Assembly (NCBI GenBank): GCA_051453625.1 | Contig: JBOZIK010000001.1 | Coordinates: forward strand, 175,743,273 to 175,807,272 | Length of the DNA stretch: 64,000 nucleotides | Direction: 5' to 3' | From: Welwitschia mirabilis | Taxonomy: Eukaryota; Gnetophyta; Gnetopsida; Welwitschiales | Part shown: piece by piece, positions 48,780 through 60,640 of the stretch | Numbering within the stretch: the stretch's first letter is position 1 | How the letters are laid out: each line of letters opens with the position of its first letter | Program-made: the position numbers and the translations under genes | Notes under the pieces: model-generated | The model's input: only the letters and a program-made list of their open reading frames with translations | Database searches by the model: none | What the model was told of the DNA's origin: nothing

Positions 48780-49190
48780 TCCTAATTAGTGAATAACTTC
48801 CATCATGTTGTGTTTTAATTACAACCACATCTATGGGGTAGTAGGCATCTTTATTTTAGATTACTAAGTTTTAATGATTCCCATAGGTTTTTAGATTAAT
48901 GTATTAGCTAGTTATAATATAATTTGTATAGGTTTAATTCTTTTCTTTGATCCAAGTCCTTTACAGATGTGAAGAGTCTTAATGTTTACAATTTCTTTGA
49001 CATTAATCAAATCTTTTCTGATTTTTGTATTTTCTTCTAAAGTGATACATACTATTTCTACCCTAGGATCTTTAAATTTAAATGCTTTTTATATAGCTAA
49101 GTTGGAATTACATTGAGAAAGGAAGACTCTACTAGGAATAATACATTGTTATTTTCTTCCAAGTAGGTCTTTCCACAACTTAGCATACTT
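48780..49190 (-). pseudogene. Aspartic protease and linker remnant of A2
   Basis: The minus-strand translation of about 48780-48850 contains YPIDVVVIKTQHDG, nearly the same as A3 protease (YPIDVVIIKVEHDG), followed by a decayed C-terminus. At about 49150-49190 lies the counterpart of the A3 gag-protease linker (LWKDLLG here, FWKDLVR there). Stops break the frame. Confidence 0.7.
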
Positions 49191-49715
49191 AGGATTTTCT
49201 TGCAAGAGTTTTAAAAAAGATGAATTGTTATTATCATCTATTATTAAGTACTCATCAGAAGAGGGATTTATATTAACCCAAGTAGTAGCTTGTCTTTTTA
49301 TTTTATTTTTTTATAAAGGTTCATCTAAAGTTAAAGGGAAATTACATGTTTATAATATTTCTATATCTTCCTCCTCCTTATCTTCCTCATTATTTTTAGA
49401 AGTTACAGTCTTATGAATAGATGGTATTATATCAATTATTTTACAATCTCTTTTTATTTCATTTGGATTTGTAAAAGGTTGAGTTATAACAAATCTTTAT
49501 GATATTCAAAGGGCTAACATTGTTTTTTGAAATACATTTAAAAAAATCTTCAATGTTTATGTTACTTTTTTGTAACTCTTCTATAACTAGTTCATTCTAA
49601 ATTTGATTTTGAAAATTTGAAGAGCTTGGTTGGAGGTGTTTAGTTGGAAATTTAAATTATTTAATCTATTTTCAAAAGTTTTTCATTTATTTTGTTCACT
49701 TATTCCTTGTTGATA
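49190..49715 (-). pseudogene. A2 gag C-terminal region, poorly preserved
   Basis: Lies between the protease linker and the zinc knuckle. By position it encodes the coiled-coil and acidic part of gag. The plus-strand open frame 49225-49416 is on the wrong strand and rich in Ser and Leu; it is not taken as a gene. Confidence 0.45.
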
Positions 49716-50710
49716 TTACATTTGGTTTTGAAAATTAGGAGGGCTTTCATTAAATGCACATACTTCCTCTAATATTTTCTCATTATACATTGGCAACAAA
49801 GGACATTCTTTTATTACATAAGAGTTATCTTTACATATATCAAATACTAATGTTATACTTTTTGCATTTTCTACTTTGGCATCTATAATCATTTGAGTGT
49901 ATTTCTCCATAGAAGTAGTGAAATTTTTAATTACATTTATTGAATCATTTTTAACTTTTTCCTTATCATGTTTTACTTCTTTTAAGGCCTTTATCATTTG
50001 ACCTACAGTTTAATTTTCTTTAAAAATTGGTTTAGGCCAAGTTTGACTAACTACAATAAGATCTTCTAACAATGTTCATGTATTTTTTAAATCTATATTC
50101 ATCAAGTTGCCATCACATAAAAAAATCTACAATTTGTTTAGTTTCTTTATTCAAACCATTATAAAAATAATCTATTAATCGTTCTTTAGGGAATTCATCA
50201 ATGGGATTAGAATGAGTTGCTATAATGAATCATACATATGTGATGGTGTAATCCTCATTTGGTTGTTACTGGAAATTTGTGACTTATTTTTTTCTTTTTC
50301 TTGTTGTGTTCTCACTCATAAATCATTTGATAAAAGAGTCTTGCACTTGACTTCAGCTTTTAATACTTTTATGTTTTTGTCTATCTCTAAGTGTGATAGA
50401 AAAGATAATCATGTAGGTTCTATCACTAATTAATTTTTCTCCATTTTCTATAATGAGCATTAATTATTCTATGATGGCAAGATGTTGAAAAGGATCTTTG
50501 TTAGCTTCTCTTAAAAAATTTTGATAAGGATTTACATTTTTTTAACTCTACAACATCAATATGAGATAAGTTAAAAGGGTTTTCAATCCCATGTTTTCTA
50601 TGAACTATTAAATCTTTAAGTTTAACATTTACATTAGATGTATTTACATTAGGATTTCTTATTATGATTGGGATATTAGATGAAACTATTTACTTTTGCT
50701 TTTGCATCGT
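49716..50710 (-). pseudogene. gag remnant of A2
   Basis: Right to left on the minus strand: NVNVKLKDLIVHRKHGIENP near 50580-50650 (A3 has NANITLRDLITNR), FLREANKDPFQHL near 50480-50520, LIDYFYNGLNKETKQIVD near 50125-50180, then the open frame 49716-49997 with FDICKDNSYVIKECPLL and EEVCAFNESPPNF. This is the capsid domain followed by a zinc knuckle. The first Cys of the knuckle is Phe and the His position is Tyr. It has several stops and frameshifts. Confidence 0.8.
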
Positions 50711-51397
50711 ATTTATAATAGGTCGTAAAAAAGGATTCACTTCTATACTATTACTTTTTTTAAAAAAATTAGATTTTGAAATAATAAAAGCTGAAAAAAT
50801 TGTTTAATATTTAGAGTTCTTTATATATCTATGGTGTGCATACTTGGGTTAAGCTTGAACTTGTCTATAAATTATTTAATATTTTTTTGATTAAGCTTCA
50901 CTCCTCTAATACTTTATCTTTTTATTCGAGTGTATTGTATCCCTACATGCTCAATGATGTTTCTACAAATATCATCTCTATCATGGTTTAGATAATAACC
51001 TAGATGACTACTACATAAAAAACAAAAAACATTAAATTAAAAATAGAGAAAAATATAAAATAGACCACAAATAAAAACTAATAGTCATCTACCTATGACA
51101 TATAGATGATAGAAAAAATAATAATGATTTATTTAATGGTAAAAAACTAAAAATAAAAACTATGGAAAATGTTATAAAAATTCTAACTCTAGGTTATCAT
51201 TCACTTATGTCATCTAGATAATAGATAGGACAATAAGCTTAAAAAACATAAAATGAAAAATAAAAAATATAAAAAAAATATAGAAAACAAAACTATGATA
51301 TTTATAGTAAAAATACAATACTATCACAAATAAATACCTAAATTAAAATACAAATCACTTATTTGGATAATAAAAATCATTAAACTCCTTGTAGCCT
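50711..51397 (-). other. A2 leader between primer site and gag
   Basis: No frame. It contains palindromic motifs near 50970-51005, 51083-51112 and 51190-51235, as does the A3 leader. Confidence 0.55.
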
Positions 51398-51415
51398 TCC
51401 CCGACAAGGGTGTTT
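51398..51415 (-). promoter_or_regulatory. Primer binding site of A2, tRNA-Asp type
   Basis: The plus strand reads TCCCCGACAAGGGTGTTT next to the LTR: 12 of 18 matches to the tRNA-Asp site, four of six differences being C-to-T or G-to-A. CCTT precedes it, as in A1. Confidence 0.75.
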
Positions 51416-51418
51416 AGA

Positions 51419-52675
51419 TGTTGTGGTGTGTATTTATGTAAATATTACATCCTTTATCAAATCCTATCAATCATAAATATACACATGAATACAATACACT
51501 AATATAAATGAAAGTGAACCCAAATGTTATAATCCATTGAAGGCACTAGATTGACACTAGAAAATTGCTTTTCATGAAGTATTTTTAGTGTTTTTCTTTT
51601 AAATATTCGAAATAAAAATCAACAATGCAATAAAACAAATACAAAATGAAAATTGAAATTTAATCAATTCTGAATGCAATAGTTATCCAACTAATAAATA
51701 TCTATCATCAAGATCTACCTTGTATAATCTAGATTAATTAAGAGAACTGTCACTAACTAAAACCAACCTAGGCTATTAATACATTGAATATAATATTAAA
51801 AGTATACAATGATTAACCTATGAAATAGAAAACTACGATGCAAATCTTAGACAAATGATTTCAACCTTAATAAAGATTTTTCCTTGATAACCAATAGCAC
51901 AAATGAAGCTATCATGGAATCATAAGCAACATAAACTAGAAGGCACATGCATATGAATATGAATAAAAGTAAAATAAGATTATCATTAAAAGTTGAGTCA
52001 ACATCCTATTATAGATTAGTAGCACCTTGATAAAGGAGACAAAACCTAATAATAAGAAAGAGCCCTCTTTATAATTAATGAATAAACATTTATCCCTTTA
52101 ATCTCTTGTCATGAGAATTTCTAGTTTAATAAAGATGATTAGAGTTAAAGACAATGGAAATATTTATTAATAAAAATAAACTCAAAAATAGATAATACTA
52201 ATAGACACATGAGAAACATTTATAACATGTAGAAAGTGCATGACAATTTTCATAAGTTTGATGAAGTTTAGTACATTAATTAAAATTAGATTATCATCCT
52301 GGTTGTCATTTGAATAATATGGGCTATGATGCCATGTCAAGGAAGTTCTATATGTATCCTCCATATCAATTCAATCAACATCCTAATTAGCATGCAAGTG
52401 GTATCATCCTAGTGATCATCTAGATGACAGAGGGGACCATATACTTTTCTAAGCTCTTAATTAAGTGAATTTCGCTTTATACAACATTACTTCTTTCTTA
52501 AAATTTTAAGTATTAGAATTAATCCAAAATGCCTTTAAAAGTATGAGTATTTATGCATTTCTATGAATTTCTTCCTAACTCTTAATATTTGTCATTTTAT
52601 ATTTAAACATATCTAAATGTCCTTCAAAAGTACTTAAAATAACCCATCAAAAACATACAATTTGGCATCACAACA
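51419..52675 (-). repeat. 5' LTR of A2
   Basis: 1257 bp, starting TGTTGTGGTG and ending CATCACAACA on the plus strand. It adjoins the primer site, so it is the 5' LTR. It serves as the uninterrupted reference that shows A3 lies within the other LTR. The open frame 52182-52364 is LTR sequence. Confidence 0.9.
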
Positions 52676-52680
52676 TATAT
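52676..52680. repeat. Target site duplication of A2, right copy (TATAT)
   Basis: Identical to 32035-32039. Confidence 0.85.
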
Positions 52681-53000
52681 GCTTTTCATTAATTAAATTC
52701 TCCACCATTAATATGTAATAACCTTGAAATATTAGTCTTTGATTATGATTCATCATTTTTACTTAATACATTTATAATTTTTTTGCATTAAATAATTCAT
52801 ACCTAAAACAATTTCATACTTTTTGAAATTAATAACAATTACTTATATTTAAAAATATCCTCCACTAATGAATAAAGTACAATTTTGCATCTGTTCATTA
52901 ACCTTAGACATATACCTACTTATAAGATCTATTCATTCCTCAATTAGAGCATTAACATAATTTTTTTCTTACAATAATCCTAGGAGATATGAATCAATTA
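52681..53000 (-). pseudogene. Protease C-terminal remnant and RT linker of T1
   Basis: The minus strand reads YEIVLGMNYLMQKNYKCI at about 52770-52830, the typical end of a chromovirus protease. It is followed by RLIFQGYY and VENLINEKHI up to the A2 target site. The frame picks up at 32034 with the start of RT. Confidence 0.65.
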
Positions 53001-54060
53001 ATTACTTTATAATTAAATAAAGTAAATAATTACTTATTATTAAGTAAATCCTTACCTTCAATGATAGAGCTTTAAAATTTTACCCCTTGATTATCTATTA
53101 CTGATTTAATTTATCCTATTAATTGAGAAATGGTTTTTTATCCTTAATTATTTTTTCATTATTATCTATACAACTCTCCATAATGTAATGAACATTCTTT
53201 CATATTATAATTTCCTTTACAATTTTAGCATTGATATCTATTATGATACTAGTCCTCATACTAATACTAAATAGGAATTCACTAGAAATTAAAATTTTGA
53301 GGTTGATTACTTATATAGCTTCAACTAGGAAGATTCTAGTTTTCTATTGAATAAAGCTTTATTGGGCTGATTAAAATTTCTATTTCTACTCTCAATGCTA
53401 CTGCTATTATTTTGCTAAGGTATTAGTTCTTATTTTGATAAGACATTTGTACTCAATTTTCCTTAATGATATGTCACTGTGGAGGAATTTTTTACCTATT
53501 TGCTTATTATCTCTACTAATTTTGTTTTGGTATCCTTACCTTTTTCATAACTTCTACTAGATTCTTAGCTTAAGAGATGGATACTTCAATAATAATAGAA
53601 TAAAGAATACTATTAATAAAGAGATTACTTTAGCTTCTTCATCTATATGCCTTCTTCATCTATATGCCTATCTAACACATATCTTAATAACTCCACAAAT
53701 TTGCACTTATGAGATGTCATGGTTATATTATAGACTTTTCTTAAACTATAGAATTATTTAATCTTCTAATAAATATAGAACTTAGTGATATACCTCTCTT
53801 TAAAGATGTTCTCAAATTCCTTCCATGAAAGTTGTAGATCTTCTAACTTAGTCATTTCTATTTTCCATAATAGATTAGCTTCTCCTCATAACATAGAAAT
53901 AACTAATGAAGCCTTTTTTTATTTATCATATTATAAGGAACTTATAACCTTTTAATATCACTAATCCATGCTTCTGCTTTAGATGCATTTAAATCTCCTA
54001 TAGACTTTAGTGGGATTAGCTTAATAAAATTTTAAATTAATTTTTCATAGTTAGTCTTTT
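53001..54060 (-). pseudogene. gag remnant of T1
   Basis: Minus-strand pieces in order: KAEAWISDIKRL near 53947-53985, YEEKLIYYGK near 53870-53900, NFHGRNLRTSLKRGISLSS near 53770-53840, then a zinc-knuckle-like NCKGNYNMKECSLHYG near 53165-53215. This is the capsid-nucleocapsid order of a Tekay-type gag. The knuckle His position reads Tyr, and stops are frequent. A 17-bp tandem duplication lies inside at 53634-53667. Confidence 0.7.
53634..53667. repeat. 17-bp tandem duplication
   Basis: CTTCTTCATCTATATGC occurs twice in a row without mismatch, inside the T1 gag remnant. It breaks the frame. Confidence 0.9.
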
Positions 54061-55152
54061 AATTTAATTAATACCCTCCTTTACTTGTGGGTTTTAACCT
54101 TAATTTATTATTTGTAATAGGAACTACATGAATATATTTATCAATTCTTTTATATTAAGGTTGAGTGAGAATTTATTTAATTTTTATATTATGTTGCTAA
54201 CTCTCTTATGAATTCTCTTAATGTTCATTAGTTAATGTAACCAACTTAACCTCAAAGTTTAACTAAAAACAATGAGGCATCTAAAAGAAGTTAAAATTTT
54301 TATGGAATTATATTTGAAAATAGGATATATATTATTAAAGCTTAAAAATATTTTTATGATCTTACAAAAAACATGGTTATCATTATAAGATGATTAGTCC
54401 TTAATTATAACTTAAAGTATATAATCAAGTTTATTATCTTTCTTTATTTTAAATACATAATGTTTTCTAGGTTATAAGTTATGGATTTGGAGTTTTACTT
54501 TAAGGTTATGTAACCATATAATTTGGGATAAATAACTTATTTAAAGGTTTGATTACTTTCAAGGTTATCTACCTATAAGGCATTATTTTATATATTTATA
54601 TTTCTTTCAAGAGGTTAAGCTCTTTTAGAGATCCTATATAAGATCCTTCTTCTAAATTATTAAGACAACTATAATTCTCCTAGGTGATTATTATCTATAG
54701 TTTTAAGGTAAAGGATATTTAATAACTTGAATTAATCATACCTTTAGGTTTTTTTAGAAATTTAGAATCATCATAAATATGATTAAAATAATGATCATCT
54801 AGGAGTTAAGGTTAGATTGAACTTTATGAATACTTTGGAAATATCATAAATATAGTCAAATTATAGGATCATTAAGGTGTTAGGATTAGCTAATTTATAA
54901 ATATAATTAAATTCATGGCTATCTAAGAGTTAGGATTATCTTGAAATCTAGTATTATAAAGGATATAAGTGATTTTATATAATGGTTAGACTTAATAGGG
55001 ATATAACTAACTTTATAGCTATTAGGAATTAAGGTTATTATAGTTATAACTAACTTTATGATTATTTAAGGAGAAAATTTATTAAGATATAATTAGATTT
55101 ATATCTTTACGAGTTTATCATTGCTTAACATAGGTATGATTTAAGTTAACAT
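54061..55152 (-). other. T1 gag N-terminus and leader
   Basis: No clear frame. Near 54300-55100 phrases such as ATTAAGGTT, AAATATGATTAAA and TAGGAGTTAAGG recur at irregular spacing, suggesting a decayed short tandem structure in the leader. Confidence 0.4.
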
Positions 55153-55164
55153 GTTTTTATACCA
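55153..55164 (-). promoter_or_regulatory. Primer binding site of T1, initiator tRNA-Met type
   Basis: The plus strand reads GTTTTTATACCA: nine of 12 matches to the complement of the iMet primer site, two of the differences being C-to-T. Three bases separate it from the LTR. Confidence 0.6.
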
Positions 55165-55167
55165 ATT

Positions 55168-56160
55168 TGTGACATGTTACCTTTCCTTATCGTAATTCAG
55201 CACTATTTTTCCCTTTTCTTTTCCTTTTCTTTCTTATTTAATATTATTAGCTAATAAATACAATAAGACTTAGGATTAAATTTTACTCATTCCTTTATTA
55301 GCATTTCATGTTTTAGTCAAAATAAATCATATTTTTATTTTATATATACACACACCTGTAACTAATGTTTAGGTTATTTATTTTATAAATAATAGTGATA
55401 TCATAAGTTTATCTTTCATACTTTCCTGTTTTTCATCACGTAGAAAGATATCTTATGAATAGTTAAAGATATGTGATCTTATTATAAAATGTATATAAAT
55501 ATGTTTAGAGATAATACCTAATCAATATAATAGGACATTATAGCTCCTATTAATGGCATTCCAACTTGATATTTGAACATCCTCTAGATGTGAGTTAGTT
55601 TTAATTTAGGTTTTAAACTATATAAACATGACTAGGATTAACTTAACAGTCTTATGCTTTATCTCAATACACTCTTAGTATAAGTAATAAATAGTACATT
55701 AGGTGGACACATGCTTATAAATAACCTCCAGTTCCTTGAAAAATCTCTAGATGGTGTAATACAATCCATTGATGCTAAGGGTTTGGGATATTAAGTTCAA
55801 GTAAGTTTATACATGGGTAGGGTCAGAGAGTGTGGTAAAACCAACTTCTAAAATGATATTATACATAAAATAAAATACAACTTACCTTCGTAATGAAATC
55901 CAAGTATGCAGATGATTATTATTAAAGTTATCTTCATTTCCCATTCGATGAATATACCACACAAATGCATATATATAGTGCTACCTACTATGAATATTTA
56001 ATGAATTATTTACATAGTTATAATAATTTTAATCATTATTAGGATTATTTTACATAAGAAATCATATAAAAGAGAAAATCAACATGTTATAATATCTTAA
56101 TATACAAGATTATAGTAATGGAAATCTAAATTCAAGAAATATTCTTTTATTTCTTTTCTC

Positions 56161-56205
<45 letters not shown>

Positions 56206-58780
56206 TATGAAATTACATCTTAATAATTTACTTAAAAAATAATACATACCTAAAGCTATATCAATATTAGAAGCATTCTTCAATGCTCATATGACAATCT
56301 AGATGATAATGTGTAATGAAAATAAATAAAAGAAAGTATATCTTAAAATTGATTATTAGGACATAGTTCTTTATTTAAGGCTCATATGATTATGTCATAA
56401 GTNNNNNNNNNNGTTAAAAAAATAAGTGATAAATTAATGACTATTCATATTACTTAAACAACTAAAGTGTAAACCCTTACAAGCATACATATTTAAAGTA
56501 AGATAAAATAAATAGGTAAAAAAAGTATTTCTCCTTAAAAAATATTATTCCTAAGTAATGTAACATAAGTCTACTAATAATAACTTATCTTATATACTTA
56601 AAGTATTATATAATTTTATTTAATAATTTTTTTATATTTTAAAATATTAATTATAGTGTTTTTAGACTCTAAGGAGACATCATAATCAAAAATTAATAAT
56701 TATTTAATTATAAAGTAAAACAAATGAGTTAAAATTGTTTTTCATAAATTAGACTTATGATAAGCTCCTTATAGACTAAGTTAAGTTATCTTGGAGTTAT
56801 AAAAATATTATTTCTAAGGTCATGATTTAAAAACTATCAAATTTTGTAAAATTATAGTCCTATTGAACCATACTAAAATGATCATAACTTTTAAAATACT
56901 TTTAAATGATTCAAGATGTTTTAGAAATTGTATTTATTTCCCTACCACTTAGGTTAATTAAGCTCTTATATATCGTACCTGTTAGTTATAAATATATAAA
57001 TTAATTTTATACTATTTCCCACATTTATTTCCTAATGTATTTTAATAAATAATTATTCTTAAAAATTATTACACCTTAGAAAAATTACTATTTTTAGATT
57101 TTCATAATGATAATACAATCTTAGGCTTACAAAAATATTTCAATGAATTATTCTTTTTATTAATGAGATACAATGTTTTTAACCTATGCCTCTATTCTAA
57201 AAATTTAACTTTAATTATAAAAATATTATAGAGATTCTACAACTAGATATACAATAATTTTAATCAATAAAATAAAAAATATACTTAAAAAAATAATTAT
57301 TTTTACTACATATTAACTAAATATTACTAATGTATATTAATGTAGAGAGGAAAATCAAATTAATTAATCAAAATATTTACCATAAGCCTTAAGATTATTA
57401 TAAAATACTGCTACCCTGAAAGAGATTTTTTAGGATCTGATATTTTCTCCTAATAAGATGGCTCTAATACATGATAGATGAAAGATAAAATACTATTTAT
57501 ATCAATACCAAATATACATGAATACCTAAGTATATAGTAAATTTCTAAAGTGGTCACTTGACAATCATCATCCATTAGTAACCCCCATCACCTAGCATAA
57601 GAGATCCTTCATATCTATCTAACATATTAGTGAGAAATAGTGGGAGAGAATTCAAAGAAATAATTTTTAAGATAACCAAAAATAATGATCTAACATAATA
57701 TCACTCTACTAGAATTTTTTAAAAATATCATATGGATAATATGAGTAAAGAGCTTACTTAGAAATATTAGCATGTTCTTGATAGTTGAAGATTTATGAAG
57801 ATCCAAGTTTAAGAATCTTTGAATTTAATCTTCCAAGCTTCAAGATCCATAGGAAAGATATTGAGAAGAAAGAGAAAGCATAAAATAAATTTTTTTCACA
57901 TGAAATTGGTAAGTATCTCCTTTTTTTACAATAGAGGAAAGTATCTCTTCATAGATAAAGAAATGGCACATAGTTTAAGATTATAAGATAACATAATTTA
58001 TTATGAATAAGTGGGATATGTAATAAGTGACATAATATTTGTAACTCATACACCTAACTAGGATTAGTAATTTCCTTACTTTATTTAGCAAGGTTATGCA
58101 TCATTTTCTCATGCTAGATTATTCTTAATCCTTCGTAAGTATGTTTAATTCATCTAAGATGTGCATCAAAGAATGAAGTCAGAAACATCACAATTGTCAT
58201 GTGGCATAATGAGATAAACTCTTCAATTTCAATAAATAAAATTATAAATATGTTTTAAATCAAGTGCCCTTACATATCTCAAGAATATATAAGTCATGGT
58301 AGAGTAAATCTACTCATTTATCATTATTGACTATAGGTAAGAGTGCATGTACTTAATCACATACTCATTTATTTGATAATGCATAGAATGTATCATTCAC
58401 ATAATACAAAGCAGTAAATGTCTACTCATAATATAGTATATTTATTACATTGATAAAGAATTTAAAGGAGTGTATAATATTCAAAATATGTTATTATGTC
58501 CTCTTAAGATTTTTAATTTATTAGTTTTATCATGTGATTTAAATTCATTCCATAATGGGATTATTAAGTTTTAAATTATTGGACATCTTTTTTATAAAAA
58601 TATTCATAACATAATTATTACCATTTTTATGGTGAATTATGAATATCACAAACTAATATTAATTTAAAATACCATCTTATTTTGATAAGGCCTTTAAATA
58701 AGAGTATCTTATCATCTAATTAAAAGGTTAATATGCTTAATACCTAAGTAACTAAGGATTACAAAATGTAGGGTATGACA
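55168..58780 (-). repeat. 5' LTR of T1, 3.6 kb
   Basis: It starts TGTGACATGTTACC and ends GGTATGACA on the plus strand, giving TGTCA...TGTCACA-like ends on the minus strand. It aligns with 18320-22391. It includes a (TAA)n expansion at 56162-56204 and a 10-N gap at 56403-56412. Confidence 0.8.
56162..56204. repeat. (TAA)n microsatellite in the T1 5' LTR
   Basis: About 14 units. The matching place in the 3' LTR (19272-19289) has only about five or six. Confidence 0.95.
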
Positions 58781-60170
58781 ATTTCCATTACAACTATGAA
58801 TGTAAGAATACTAAACTTTGAAAATATGTGTGAGTTATGATTTGAAAATATAGAGTACAGAATCTCAAAGGATAGGTACTTAGGTACTTTTATAATACTT
58901 GCTACATTCTACTTTTGTATTTTAATTTATACATAATTGATATTGCATATAAATAAAATACATAATTGATAATATTATTTTAGGAACATTTATCTCTTAG
59001 TCCTTTCTACTCTCATGATTAAGGTAAGGCAACATCATGAGGCTATGGGTCCATGCATTTGGATTTACTATATATATATAATTGTATATCTTTTATTTAC
59101 TATTTGTATCTTTTTCTTTAGTATTAATTGTAACTCATATACTCATTATCCTTAATCATATCAGTAGCACTACCTTATAAGTCTTAATAGAATAATGTTT
59201 TTATAAGTCCACTAATGATATAATTGGGAATGTAGGTGATCATTCTAGTAATGAGATATGTGACTTTTATACATACATGAATTTTTCCTCCATATATTAT
59301 AGTGATCTATAGTTTTATTCATGCATAACATTATGAAGTAGAATTTTCATTCTAATATTTACATATAGCTAAAGGAGAGTGAAGGGATATATTAATTGTT
59401 CATGAGTAGAAGATGTAGTGGAAAGAAGATGGTAATTAATTAAAGCTTAAATCATTATATTAAGGGAGGTTAATAGGAGATAGTTTTGTTACACATAGGA
59501 TGGAAGTGGTTATGAAGTCAAATAACCCTCTATATAATAAATTCCTTGACTAGTTTTAATAATTTAGTTGATGTATATGAGGAGAATATTATTTAACTAG
59601 ATTTGATAATATGACCTCATTACTTAAGAATAATTAGATCCATTTAATAATTTTGTATGTATGACAAACTTGAAGATGCATAACATTTTTAGAACATTAC
59701 CTTAAAATACAATAAACATAATAATTAAAAATCACATATCTTTAATTATGATTGTGATCTTGTGCATAGTGTGTTACATTCTTCTTGTTATTTTTATGGT
59801 GAATTTGTATCTATTAACTATAATCTGCTAATCCTTACTTTTTATGTGTGTTTATATAGGTAGAAGAAAACTAATATAAAATGTATCTTTTGTGCATCAT
59901 AATGCACAATGTTTTATTATCTCTCAAGATTACACTATAGAATATATGTTATTAGCTTTTTCATATCATATATGAAAAATTATATCCATGTTTTAAATAA
60001 ATATAATGTTTTTATGATTTCTTTCCTAGTTTTTCACAACTATCATAAAATAATAAGAAATGCTCCATTAATTTATAGAATTTACTAGATAAATAGACAT
60101 ATTCATAAAATGTTCTTTAGTAATTACAAGAGAATCAACATCTAGAGTTCTTTATTTCATGATGGTAAAG
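58781..60170. other. A+T-rich DNA right of T1, nothing recognised
   Basis: No motif, frame or repeat stands out apart from a short TA run near 59071-59081. Confidence 0.4.
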
Positions 60171-60640
60171 GCAACCATTATTATATAGAGGATGTACTAA
60201 CTTTTAGATTCCATTAGTCATAATGGTTATACATTAACTACCATTAAAGGTAATGGAAATTAATGGCACTTTACTTAGAGTTTTCTCACTAGTCATGCAT
60301 ATTCATGAAAATTATAATCAACTATCATGATACTCAGGACCTATTTATTTGTACCTTTCTTATCAATTATGATGGTTATATTGTAATTATTATTAAAGGT
60401 TGTACGTACATTATGCATCTTAATGCAGTTAGGCCAAACCATCTTGGCACTAAAGGCCTTATTTATTTTTACTTTCCTTTTCAATAATAGTAATTATTTT
60501 ATCACCACTAGTAAATGTCATACTTAAGTAATAAATATCAATTTATAGTTAACTGAACCACCATGATATTAAATATTTGGTTGAGTTTCACTTACTATTT
60601 TGCTCATGGTGCTTATCTATAATCACTATAGTGATGACCA
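60170..60640. repeat. Second degenerate tandem repeat, unit about 116 bp or longer
   Basis: A segment like CATCATGGCACT...ACCTATTTATT...TATCAATTATGATGG recurs near 60321 and 60437, with weaker copies on both sides (ACCATTAAAGGTAATGG near 60240, GTTGAGTTTCACTTACTATT near 60580). The open frame 60305-60487 is made of this repeat. Confidence 0.45.

Larger units (their letters stand above)
32040..52675 (-). mobile_element. Athila-like element A2, with A3 nested in its 3' LTR
   Basis: A minus-strand element with 5' LTR 51419-52675, tRNA-Asp primer site 51398-51415, gag about 49700-50700, protease about 48780-49080, then non-coding spacer to the 3' LTR (44498-44871 plus 32040-32915, split by A3). 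A perfect 5-bp target duplication TATAT flanks it. RT, RNase H and integrase are absent: the sequence passes from protease to spacer within a few hundred bases (about 48240-48780). It is therefore a deletion derivative that would have needed another copy's enzymes. Without A3 it is about 9 kb long. Confidence 0.85.
18320..58780 (-). mobile_element. Tekay/Del-like chromovirus T1, split by nested insertions
   Basis: A minus-strand Ty3/gypsy element in the order, right to left: 5' LTR 55168-58780, primer site 55153-55164, gag 53150-54060, protease about 52740-53000, start of RT 31750-32034, integrase and chromodomain 22450-23760, polypurine tract 22392-22404, 3' LTR 18320-22391. It is interrupted by A2 (32040-52675) and E2 (about 23.83-31.75 kb). 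The reading sense continues across the A2 insertion from 52681 to 32034, which shows that the two halves belong together. Most of RT and RNase H is missing or unrecognisable. Integrase and chromodomain remnants with iMet-type priming fit the Tekay lineage. The left border is uncertain. Confidence 0.75.

Noticed and set aside
50212-50433. Plus-strand frame over the A2 gag
   Set aside because: It is the antisense of the recognisable minus-strand gag domain.
60305-60487. 60-residue plus-strand frame
   Set aside because: It runs through the degenerate tandem repeat and has no recognisable features.
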